From: Mumia sp. ZJ1417
Lineage (GTDB): Bacteria; Actinomycetota; Actinomycetes; Propionibacteriales; Nocardioidaceae
Reading direction: 5' to 3'
DNA length: 64,000 bases
Assembly (NCBI RefSeq): GCF_014127285.1
Contig: NZ_CP059901.1
Span: 2,356,001-2,420,000, forward strand
The translations under genes were made by a program, and so were the position numbers. How positions within the stretch are numbered: position 1 is the first letter of the stretch; every line of letters starts with the position of its first letter. Shown piece after piece: positions 18,347 through 26,023 of the stretch. Below the pieces are notes generated by a model. The model saw nothing but the letters and a program-made list of their open reading frames with translations, ran no database searches and was not told the origin of the DNA.

Positions 18347-19777
18347 CTATCGGGCGACAGCCTCCTCCGGGGCGGTCTTCACCCTCCCGGGCAGGACAAG
18401 CCCGGCAACCGCTGCCGAGACGGCGGCGGCGACGGCGGCGACCAGGAACGCCGCGGTGTATCCCGAGGCGGTCTGGTCGACCAGGCTGGCGGCGGCGACG
18501 CTCGACACGACCGCCGCCCCGAGCGACGCGCCGAACTCGTGGAACGTGGAGACGATGCCGGAGGCGATGCCCGCCTCGTGCGGTGCCACCATGCCGAGCG
18601 CCGTGGCTGACGCCACCACGAACAGCGTCCCGAGCCCAGCCGCGCTTACGCTGATGCCGACGACCACGCCGACGGTCGTCGTCCAGAGCACCGGGACGGC
18701 GAGACCCGCGGCGGCGAGGAGCATCCCGCCGACCCCGAGCGCGCGTCCGCCCGTACGGCCGATGAGCCGGCCACCGATCTGGGCTCCCGCCATGGTCGCC
18801 AGCGCGACGGGCAGGAACAGCAGCCCCGTCGCGAGCGGACCGAGGTCCGCGCGCCCCTGGAGGTAGAACGAGCCCAGGAAGAACACCGCCACCATCAGGG
18901 CCGTCGTGATCGCGATGACGAAGATGCCGGAGCTGACCGGCCTGCGCGCGAGCAGGTGCAGGTCCATCAAAGGTGAGGGGGCGATCCGCTGCCAGAGGCC
19001 GAACGCCAGGTAGAGCACGACGGAGACGGCGAAGAGGGTCAACGTCCGCGGCTCCAGCCAGCCGTCGTCCCCGGCGTCGATCATCGCGTAGATCAGGGTG
19101 CCGGTCGCCGCGGTGACGAGCACCGCACCGAGGACGTCCGGTCGCCGGGAGGCGCCGAGGCCCGCCGGCGGCAGACTGGGGAGCACGCGCGCGAGGACGA
19201 CGAGCACGATCGCGCCGATCGGGACGTTCACGTAGAACACCCACGGCCAGCCCGGGCCGGCGGTCAGCACACCACCGACGAGGACACCGACCGCGGCGCC
19301 GCCTCCGCCGAGGGCGGACCAGATCCCCAGGGCACGGTTGCGCTCGTCGCCGTCGAACATGCGCACGACCGCCGAGAGGGCAGCGGGCGAGAGCATCGCC
19401 GCACCGAGCCCCTGGCCGACACGGCCCGCGAGGACGGTCCCCGCCTCCTCCGCGGCGCCGGTGACCAGCGACGCGATCGTGAACACGGCGAGCCCGGCGA
19501 AGACGAGCGCCTTGGGCCCGATGAGGTCGGCGAGACGCCCTCCGAGGAGCATCAGCCCGCCGAAGGTCAGGGTGTACGCGCTGACGACCCAGGTCAGCTC
19601 CTCGCGACTGAGGCCCACGTCGGCACCCATGTGCGGCAGCGCGATCGCCACGACGGTGACGTCGAGGATGAGCATGAACTGCGCGATGCCCAGCAGGGCG
19701 AGCGCGAGCCAGCGCTGCGGGTACGGGGTCGAAGCCTGGCCCGTCGGGCCGTCGGACGGGTGTGCGGAGGTCGCCAT
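18347..19777 (-). CDS. DHA2-family MFS multidrug exporter (EmrB/QacA type)
   Basis: About 476 residues with 14 predicted membrane helices. Helix 1 contains the DHA2-type LDVTVVAIALPHMG, and loop 2-3 has GGRLADLIGPK. This proton-driven family exports drugs or dyes. I chose the ATG at 19777 because GGAGGAG lies 6 nt upstream; an earlier frame start at 19831 is in the leader. That Shine-Dalgarno sits inside the left arm of a large inverted repeat, so translation could be controlled by RNA folding. The VOC gene follows 9 bp downstream. Confidence 0.88.
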   Translation of the reverse strand: MATSAHPSDGPTGQASTPYPQRWLALALLGIAQFMLILDVTVVAIALPHMGADVGLSREELTWVVSAYTLTFGGLMLLGGRLADLIGPKALVFAGLAVFTIASLVTGAAEEAGTVLAGRVGQGLGAAMLSPAALSAVVRMFDGDERNRALGIWSALGGGGAAVGVLVGGVLTAGPGWPWVFYVNVPIGAIVLVVLARVLPSLPPAGLGASRRPDVLGAVLVTAATGTLIYAMIDAGDDGWLEPRTLTLFAVSVVLYLAFGLWQRIAPSPLMDLHLLARRPVSSGIFVIAITTALMVAVFFLGSFYLQGRADLGPLATGLLFLPVALATMAGAQIGGRLIGRTGGRALGVGGMLLAAAGLAVPVLWTTTVGVVVGISVSAAGLGTLFVVASATALGMVAPHEAGIASGIVSTFHEFGASLGAAVVSSVAAASLVDQTASGYTAAFLVAAVAAAVSAAVAGLVLPGRVKTAPEEAVAR

Positions 19778-19783
19778 GACACT

Positions 19784-19859
19784 CCTCCTAAGTTGGACAC
19801 GCAAGTACGAGATACTCCAGGCATACACCAACTCGTACTGCGCTGTCCAACTTAGGAGG
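19784..19859. promoter_or_regulatory. 76-bp inverted repeat overlapping the exporter ribosome site
   Basis: Two perfect 16-bp arms, 19784-19799 and 19844-19859 (CCTCCTAAGTTGGACA and its complement), share a dyad centre at 19821.5 with a second perfect 8-bp pair, 19804-19811 and 19832-19839 (AGTACGAG). On exporter mRNA the left arm holds the Shine-Dalgarno. It could be a pair of repressor operators or an RNA hairpin that hides the ribosome site. No regulator gene adjoins. Confidence 0.7.
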
Positions 19860-19892
19860 GTGAGGCGCGACCCTTTAGCGACGGGAGGCGAC

Positions 19893-20996
19893 TCAGATGT
19901 CGGTCGGCATCACAGCCGTGCCGCTCTTCATCCGCTCGCGGAAGCTGCCGGTCGGGAACTCCCGGTCCTTGAGCTTCTCCATGAACTCGCGCAGCGTGCG
20001 CGTCCCGTACGCCGGGGCGACGTGATCGACGACCGACCAGTACTTTGCGGCCTCGAGGTAGTACGCGACCGGCGCGACCTTCTTGCTGTACTTGCCGATG
20101 CGCTGCAGGCGCGCGATCTTCTTGTCCCAGGTCGTCATGGGCACGACGTCCCACTGCGGGTCGCGTCCGGTGACGTCGAACATCATCTGGCCGGCGTCCT
20201 TGAGCGTGACCACGTTGTCGGCCTGCCAGGGTCCACCGACGGGGAGCACGCGACCGAGCGCCTCCGGCGAGAGCACCTGGTTGGTGAGGAACTCGGCGAG
20301 GTCCTCACGCGCGATCGGGTTGACGACGTTGTACTCGCCGTGGTCGAAGATCCGGTACGGCAGACCGTTCTTGACGTCACCGAACGTCATCGACAGGTAG
20401 GGGTAGTACGCCGTCGGCCGCACGATCGTCCACGGCAGCGCGCCGTGGTGCTGGCCCATGAGCTCGCCCTCGACCTGCAGCTTGTAGACCTGCGGGATCA
20501 GCTCGGGCCGGTACGCGCCGTAGTCGCTGACGTGGATGAACTGCTGCACCTGGTGGCCGACGGCGGAACGGATGCCGTTCATGACCGCGTCGTAGTCGAC
20601 GAGCTTGCACTCTTCGGCGTCGTTCGGGCGGCGACCGCTGAGCAGCGACACGACCACGGCCGTCGGCGCCGCCGCGACGGCGTTCTCGACGTCCTCGGGG
20701 CGCGTGGCGTCTCCGGACACGATCTCCGCGCCGGCGTCGAGGAAGACCGGATCGTTCTTCACCGCCGCGTCGCGTGCCAGCACCGCAGGCTTGTATCCGC
20801 GCCGGGCCAGCTCCGGCACGAGCGCGCGGCCGATGTATCCGGTGCCGCCGAGCACGAGGACGCGCTCACCGTTGCCGCTGCCGGTGGGGCCGGTCGCATA
20901 GGTGCCCGAGGTGCTGGAGAGGAGACGCGTGCGCAGCTCGTGACTGCGCTGCTGAGCGGAGGTCGCGTCGAGGGAGGTGATCGTGCTGTAGGCCAT
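19893..20996 (-). CDS. atypical SDR resembling divinyl-chlorophyllide 8-vinyl-reductase
   Basis: About 367 residues. After 45 variable residues comes the NAD(P) motif VLVLGGTGYIGRALVPELA. The segments KLQVEGELMGQ, WTIVRPTAYYPYLS, GLPYRIFDHGEYNVVNPIA and VLPVGGPWQA follow the order and wording of plant and bacterial divinyl-chlorophyllide a 8-vinyl-reductases (atypical SDR group 5). No chlorophyll genes are visible and the host appears non-phototrophic, so it probably reduces another substrate. The ATG at 20996 is preceded by TACGAT at 7 nt, giving a probable leaderless start. The end of the gene is 33 bp from the exporter's inverted repeat. Confidence 0.75.
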   Translation of the reverse strand: MAYSTITSLDATSAQQRSHELRTRLLSSTSGTYATGPTGSGNGERVLVLGGTGYIGRALVPELARRGYKPAVLARDAAVKNDPVFLDAGAEIVSGDATRPEDVENAVAAAPTAVVVSLLSGRRPNDAEECKLVDYDAVMNGIRSAVGHQVQQFIHVSDYGAYRPELIPQVYKLQVEGELMGQHHGALPWTIVRPTAYYPYLSMTFGDVKNGLPYRIFDHGEYNVVNPIAREDLAEFLTNQVLSPEALGRVLPVGGPWQADNVVTLKDAGQMMFDVTGRDPQWDVVPMTTWDKKIARLQRIGKYSKKVAPVAYYLEAAKYWSVVDHVAPAYGTRTLREFMEKLKDREFPTGSFRERMKSGTAVMPTDI

Positions 20997-21137
20997 GGGG
21001 CAGATCGTATATCTTATTGCGCATCTCGGGGAGCCCTTCGGCCGAAGATCCGGCTTCTCCACACCCAGGTCATGGCCACCGGACGGCCCCTGTGGACAGC
21101 GCCAGCCGAGGCTCCCAGGCGGACACACCCTGCATGC

Positions 21138-22103
21138 ATGACGATCCCCAACAACGCCGACACCGGCGCATTCGCCCGGTTCCTCCACGACCTCGGCGAC
21201 GAGCTGGCCGAGATGGTGCGGTTCGCGCCACGGACCCCGGTCGGCCAGCTCACCGTCGACGTGCGACGCCGCCGTCCTGACCTCACGATCCGCGACGCCG
21301 ACGTGCTCAACGCGGTCACCGAGACCTTGATGCTGGTCGGCCATCCCGACGGGACGGTGAGCCATCTCGCCTCCGTGCTCGACGGATGCGTCTTCACCCA
21401 GCGGGTGCGCGCCACCACCACGGAGCGCGTCGATGTCCGCGGGGGCACCTCACTCCTCCCGATCGAGATGATCGTGCGCGAGGAGCACGAGCACGGGCGA
21501 CCTCTGCCGGTCTCCACGTCCCCGTTCGGAGACGAGACGCTCGTCGGCCCGCCCGGATGGCTCCCGACGATCCCGCCGTACGGGCTCGTTGGCCTCCGCT
21601 GGACCGGCGGAGCCGTCGTCGCAGGACGGGTGGACGAGCCTGAGGTGTCCCCCGACCACATCGCGCGGATCTCCGAGCTGCTGGCCGACCACTACCGCAA
21701 GCAGGAGTGGTGGGGGTTCGAAGAGCGCGGCCTGGATGCGCGTCCCGCGGACCTTCTGCGCGCGATCGCACAGGCCAAGCTCGAGGACCCGTCCCTCTTC
21801 TGCGACCCGCTCCCTCCCCTCGCCGAGCTCATGTACGACCCGCTCGACCGCGACCAGGACCGCTTCCTCTGGCGCGAGCACGCCGCCATCCGACAGGGCG
21901 AGAACGTCAGCTTCTCGGTGCAGGGGATGCCCGACGGCCTCCATGCCGAGCTCAGGTCGCGCGCGACGACGTACGGCATGTCGTTCGACCAGTACGTGAT
22001 CGCGATCCTCGGGCATCTCGCCTGGCGCACGCCGTTCGCCGAGGACCTCGGCCCGGTTGAGCGATGGTGGCCGGGCGAGAGCGACCCCTTCGGTCGCAGG
22101 TGA
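21138..22103 (+). CDS. unknown protein with a ribbon-helix-helix-like C-terminus
   Basis: A 321-residue protein not recognised over most of its length. The N-terminal 90 residues are acidic and helical, and the middle is rich in Pro/Trp loops. The last 60 residues (FSVQGMPDGLHAELRSRA, then MSFDQYVIAIL) look like the beta-helix-helix of HicB/Arc-type DNA-binding antitoxins. Its stop codon forms part of the palindrome that precedes vapB, so it could be a third member of the VapBC locus, or simply a neighbour. The ATG at 21138 lies in TGCATGCATG and another ATG sits 4 nt upstream out of frame. Confidence 0.6.
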   Translation: MTIPNNADTGAFARFLHDLGDELAEMVRFAPRTPVGQLTVDVRRRRPDLTIRDADVLNAVTETLMLVGHPDGTVSHLASVLDGCVFTQRVRATTTERVDVRGGTSLLPIEMIVREEHEHGRPLPVSTSPFGDETLVGPPGWLPTIPPYGLVGLRWTGGAVVAGRVDEPEVSPDHIARISELLADHYRKQEWWGFEERGLDARPADLLRAIAQAKLEDPSLFCDPLPPLAELMYDPLDRDQDRFLWREHAAIRQGENVSFSVQGMPDGLHAELRSRATTYGMSFDQYVIAILGHLAWRTPFAEDLGPVERWWPGESDPFGRR

Positions 22104-22116
22104 TGCGTTAGCATCA
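22101..22116. promoter_or_regulatory. VapB operator-like palindrome
   Basis: TGATGC-GTTA-GCATCA is a perfect inverted repeat with 6-bp arms. It overlaps the probable -10 box TAGCAT (22109-22114) of vapB and the stop codon of the upstream gene. Autorepression by VapB or the toxin-antitoxin complex would fit. Confidence 0.6.
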
Positions 22117-22121
22117 TGTGC

Positions 22122-22355
22122 GTGCGCACCACTCTTGACATCGACGACGACGTGCTTCGCGCGGTCAAGGAGCGGGCGCGGCGCGAGGGACGCAGCGCCG
22201 GCGCAGTCGTCTCAGACCTCGTCCGCGAGTCGCTCACCCGTTCGGTCGACATGAAGCCCGACGAGGGCTTCTTCGGCTTCTCTCCCCTGCCGCACCGAGG
22301 CCCCGTCGTCTCCAACGCGCTGGTGGACGAGCTGCGCGAGGAGATCGGCGAGTGA
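22122..22355 (+). CDS. vapB: VapB-type ribbon-helix-helix antitoxin
   Basis: 77 residues starting VRTTLDIDDDVLRAVKERA, the standard opening of RHH VapB antitoxins. The C-terminal half (DEGFFGFSPLPHRG) should wrap the toxin. I prefer the GTG at 22122 to the ATG at 22116 because it gives the canonical N-terminus and lies 7 nt after TAGCAT, a leaderless arrangement. Its stop overlaps the toxin start as GTGA. It neutralises the PIN toxin and probably represses the promoter. Confidence 0.85.
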   Translation: MRTTLDIDDDVLRAVKERARREGRSAGAVVSDLVRESLTRSVDMKPDEGFFGFSPLPHRGPVVSNALVDELREEIGE

Positions 22356-22780
22356 GGGCGCTCCTCGACGTCAACGTGCTGCTCGCTCTGTTCGACCGCG
22401 ACCACGCCGATCACGCCCGTGCCCGTGACTGGCTGACGGCCGAGATCACACAGGGCTGGGCGTCCTGCCCGCTGACCCAGAACGGGTTCGTCCGCGTGGT
22501 CGGCCAGCCGCAATACCCGAGCCCGGTCCCGGTCGCGCAGGCGATCCAGATGCTGGCCCGGGCGTGCAGCACCGAGCACCACGAGTTCTGGCCCAGCGAC
22601 CGCAGCCTGCTCGACGAGACGTTCGTCGACCCACGTCGGATCCACGGGCCGCGCCAGGTCACCGACCTCTACCTCCTCGCGACCGCGGTCGCACACCGCG
22701 GGAGGTTCGTGACGTTCGACCGCGCGATCCCGGTGTCCGCGGTGCCCGGCGCGACGAACGACCACCTCGTCGTGCTCTGA
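22352..22780 (+). CDS. vapC: VapC-type PIN-domain ribonuclease toxin
   Basis: A 142-residue PIN protein. The acidic metal-binding residues are visible: D6 in LLDVNVLLALFD, Glu near the middle, and the C-terminal acidic cluster in TDLYLLATAVAHRGRFVTFD. The family cleaves tRNA or rRNA in a magnesium-dependent way and is blocked by its RHH partner. Translational coupling to vapB through GTGA ensures antitoxin is made first. Confidence 0.87.
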   Translation: MRALLDVNVLLALFDRDHADHARARDWLTAEITQGWASCPLTQNGFVRVVGQPQYPSPVPVAQAIQMLARACSTEHHEFWPSDRSLLDETFVDPRRIHGPRQVTDLYLLATAVAHRGRFVTFDRAIPVSAVPGATNDHLVVL

Positions 22781-22887
22781 GCGACCCCTCGAACGGCCCT
22801 CGCGGCCTACGACGGGCAGTGTGATCCATTTCACTCTACGGTGTCGCCATCCGCCTTCTTCACCTCCAGAAAAAGGATGTCGCCCCC

Positions 22888-25800
22888 ATGCCAAGATCCT
22901 CACCCCTGCGCAGGAAGGTCACCGCTGTCGCGCTCGCGCTCACGGTGCCGAGCCTGATCGCCGCCAGCACGACCGTACCGGCGGCTTTCGCCGATCCGTC
23001 CCCGCCCGCACCCGACACCGTCACCCTCGAACGCCTCCCCGACGAGGTGCCCTCGGTCGTCGAGATCACCGTGCCGGGCACCGCTGAGCTCGACCGGCTC
23101 GTGGCGACCGGCGTCGACCTCGACCACGGCGTCGAGCAGCGCCCGGACGGCCTCGAGGTCCGCGCCATCGTCACACCCCACGAGCTCGAGGCGCTGGAGA
23201 AGGCCGGCTTCGAGGCAGGCGGGGTCCTCTACACCGAGAAGGACACCGAGACCGCGCTCGCCGAGCGCGACGCGACGGTCGCCGCGGCCAAGGCCGAGAA
23301 CACGGCGTTCGCGGACGAGGCGACCCACCCGGACGTCTCCGACGTGAAGATCACGCGCGCGCAGTACTTCACCGCGTTCGGCGTCCCCGTGCTCTCGGTC
23401 GAGGCTAAGTGGGCCAACGGGCAGAACGCCACCGACACCCTCACCGTCGAGCGCGACAGTGGCCCGGGGACGGCTTTCGGCAGCGGCGGCTCGCAGACCA
23501 TCAACCGCTTCGTCGACGCCGACGTCTACCTCTACCACCGCGGGGCGAGCCCGACGACGGGCGAGCAGGCGGTGACGACGCGTCCAGACCGGATCCGGAT
23601 CACCAGCCCGACCGGTGACGTGGCGATCGCCAAGGTGACCGACTGGCTGCCCACGGGCGACGAGCCCGACCCGTTCAAGGGCGCGGGCTACCAGGAGGAC
23701 TTCGTCAGCTCGTACCTCGATCCGACCCAGCTGTACGACCGGATCAAGCAGCTGGCGACGGACTTCCCCGACCTGGCCGAGATCGTCGAGCTGCCGCACC
23801 AGACCAATGGCTACCGGCGCCTGGCTCAGGCCGTCATCCCCGCAGGCACGGCGGCTGCGGACCACCCGCGGCGTATCGGCGTCGACTCGAAGGCGTACGG
23901 GTCCGAGGGCGGCAACGGCATCACCGTCGCGGTCGAGCACCCGGCCACGCCCGACCAGCCGCTGACGGTCTCCGTCTCCGACAAGACGATCACGGTCACC
24001 TCGGCGACCGACTCCGGCGGTGCGGCCACGAGCACGGCCGCGCAGGTCGCCGCCGCCCTCAACGCCGACGCCTCTGCGAGCGCCCTCGTGTCGGCGTACA
24101 CCTACCGCGGCAACGTCGGCGACGGCATCGTGCCGGCAACCGCGGCGACCACCCTCACCGACGGGCTCGATGCGCCGGCGACCGTCTCCCGCGCGCAGCA
24201 CCCGGTGTACGCGATCAAGATCGGCAAGGTGCGGGACGGCTCGAAGCCGGGCGTCTTCTACTACGCGCAGGAGCATGCGCGCGAGTGGGTGCCGCCGCTG
24301 GTCACGATCGAGACCGCCGAGCGGCTGCTGCGCAACTACGCGTCGCACCCGGCGACCAAGGATCTGGTCGACAACCTCGAGATCTGGGTGCTCCCGTCGG
24401 TCAACCCCGACGGCGGTCACTACTCGTTCTACGACTTCAGCTCGCAGCGCAAGAACATGGTCAACCACTGCGCGGCGGGCGGCAACGTCGACGCCAACTC
24501 CCGCGACTCATGGGGCGTCGACGTCAACCGCAACTACGACGAGTACAGCCTGTTCGACGGCTACTCGGGAGCGTCGCCGAGCTGCACCAGCGGGACGTTC
24601 GCCGGTCCGGCGGAGCTGAGCGAGCCCGAGGCGCGCAACGTCGACTGGGTCGCCGCGCGGCCCAACATCAAGTGGTCGATGAACGTGCACAGCTCCGGCA
24701 ACTACTTCATGTGGTCGCCGGCCGCTTACCAGGTGCCGGGGCGGGTCACCGCTCCGGAGCCCACCTTGGAGGAGGAGTCGCTCTTCCAAGGTGCGTCGTC
24801 GCGCATCCTCACCGCGATCAAGCGGCACCGGGGCATGTCGGTGACACCGGCACGGACCGGGCGCGTGGTCGACACGCTCTACTCGGCGGCGGGCAACTCC
24901 GGCGACATGCTCTGGTACAAGTACGGCATCTTTGCCTGGGACTTCGAGGTCGGCTCGACGTTCCAGCCGCCGTTCGAGGCCGAGACGCCGACCGGACCGG
25001 GTGCGCACCAGGAGGCGATGGAGTTCTCCAACGGTCTGATCGAGATGCTGCGGATCGCGCGTGACCACGAAACCGACACGGTGACGCCGGTCAGCGAGGT
25101 GAAGGTGACCTCCAGCACCGTCGAGGGCAAGGTCAACGTCGAGTTCGCCACCAACGAGCCGGCGAGCGTCTTCTACACGACCGACGGCACGGTTCCGAAC
25201 CTGAGGTCGACCATGTACGCCGCGGCCGGCCTGCGCGAGGGCGGCGAGCGGATCAAGGTCGACGAAGGGGCGGAGATCCGCTGGATCACCGTCGACAGCC
25301 GCGGCAACGTCGAGCGGCACTTCATCCCGGGACGCGAGGGCAACTACCGGACCTGGATCGCCGAGATCGGGTACGAGGAGCCCCTGCCCGCGTCGGCGAC
25401 CGCGTTGACGCTCAACCGTACGACGGTCGTCGCGGGGAAGACCGGGGTCACCGCCACGATCCACGTCACGGCACCGGGAGCCGGCGACCAGCCGACCCCG
25501 TCGGGCGTCGTCACCGTCTATGTCGACGGCGAAGCCGCCGGGTCGGCGGAGATCGATGCGGACGGCCGTGCGAAGGTCCGGCTGGCGGCGATCGGGTCGG
25601 TCGGCAACCACCTGCTGACCGCCACGTACGGGGGCAGTGCCGAGCTGGCGGCGAGCACCTCGCCGCCCGTGGCGCTCAAGGTGACGAAGGCCACCGCAGC
25701 CCTGTCGGTTGCGGTGTCGCCCCAGCACGTCACGACGAGGACGCGCGCGAGGCTCGCCCTCAGGGTCGAGCCCAAGGGCGTCAACGCCACCGGCGCGGCC

Positions 25801-25971
25801 GTCGTCACGGTGGGCAGGAGGTCCTACGCCGTCCAGATCAACGCCGAGGGCAAGGGCGCGATCACGCTGCCGCGCCTGTCCCAGGGCACCAGGCGGGTGA
25901 CCGTGACCTACCTGGGCAACGCCAACCTCACCTCGGCCAAGAAGGTGGTGACGATCAAGGTGCGGCGGTGA
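22888..25971 (+). CDS. secreted M14 zinc carboxypeptidase with Ig-like C-terminus
   Basis: 1027 residues. A signal peptide covers about residues 1-32 (ending TTVPAAFA). A propeptide region and a domain with an insert around residues 330-430 precede the peptidase core. Zinc ligands are H463 and E466 in EHAREW and H601 in NVHSSGNYF. The catalytic Glu is E687 in WDFEVGS, and the substrate-binding NPDGGHYSF and VNRNYDEY are present. After about residue 725 comes a chitobiase-type CHB_HEX_C fold (FYTTDGTVPNLRST) and two Ig-like repeats. It should trim C-terminal residues from extracellular peptides or proteins. The size is large for M14 because of the added domains, which may bind polymer or cell wall. 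Confidence 0.9.
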   Translation: MPRSSPLRRKVTAVALALTVPSLIAASTTVPAAFADPSPPAPDTVTLERLPDEVPSVVEITVPGTAELDRLVATGVDLDHGVEQRPDGLEVRAIVTPHELEALEKAGFEAGGVLYTEKDTETALAERDATVAAAKAENTAFADEATHPDVSDVKITRAQYFTAFGVPVLSVEAKWANGQNATDTLTVERDSGPGTAFGSGGSQTINRFVDADVYLYHRGASPTTGEQAVTTRPDRIRITSPTGDVAIAKVTDWLPTGDEPDPFKGAGYQEDFVSSYLDPTQLYDRIKQLATDFPDLAEIVELPHQTNGYRRLAQAVIPAGTAAADHPRRIGVDSKAYGSEGGNGITVAVEHPATPDQPLTVSVSDKTITVTSATDSGGAATSTAAQVAAALNADASASALVSAYTYRGNVGDGIVPATAATTLTDGLDAPATVSRAQHPVYAIKIGKVRDGSKPGVFYYAQEHAREWVPPLVTIETAERLLRNYASHPATKDLVDNLEIWVLPSVNPDGGHYSFYDFSSQRKNMVNHCAAGGNVDANSRDSWGVDVNRNYDEYSLFDGYSGASPSCTSGTFAGPAELSEPEARNVDWVAARPNIKWSMNVHSSGNYFMWSPAAYQVPGRVTAPEPTLEEESLFQGASSRILTAIKRHRGMSVTPARTGRVVDTLYSAAGNSGDMLWYKYGIFAWDFEVGSTFQPPFEAETPTGPGAHQEAMEFSNGLIEMLRIARDHETDTVTPVSEVKVTSSTVEGKVNVEFATNEPASVFYTTDGTVPNLRSTMYAAAGLREGGERIKVDEGAEIRWITVDSRGNVERHFIPGREGNYRTWIAEIGYEEPLPASATALTLNRTTVVAGKTGVTATIHVTAPGAGDQPTPSGVVTVYVDGEAAGSAEIDADGRAKVRLAAIGSVGNHLLTATYGGSAELAASTSPPVALKVTKATAALSVAVSPQHVTTRTRARLALRVEPKGVNATGAAVVTVGRRSYAVQINAEGKGAITLPRLSQGTRRVTVTYLGNANLTSAKKVVTIKVRR

Positions 25972-25988
25972 TCTCGCTGCACTGAGCT

Positions 25989-26022
25989 GAGGGGCCGGTC
26001 ACCGGAGGGTGGCCGGCCCCTC
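25989..26022. terminator. bidirectional terminator
   Basis: The arms GAGGGGCCGGTCACC and GGTGGCCGGCCCCTC (25989-26003 and 26008-26022) form a 15-nt stem with one imperfect pair. It lies between the convergent carboxypeptidase and SNF2 genes. Confidence 0.75.
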
Positions 26023-26023
26023 G

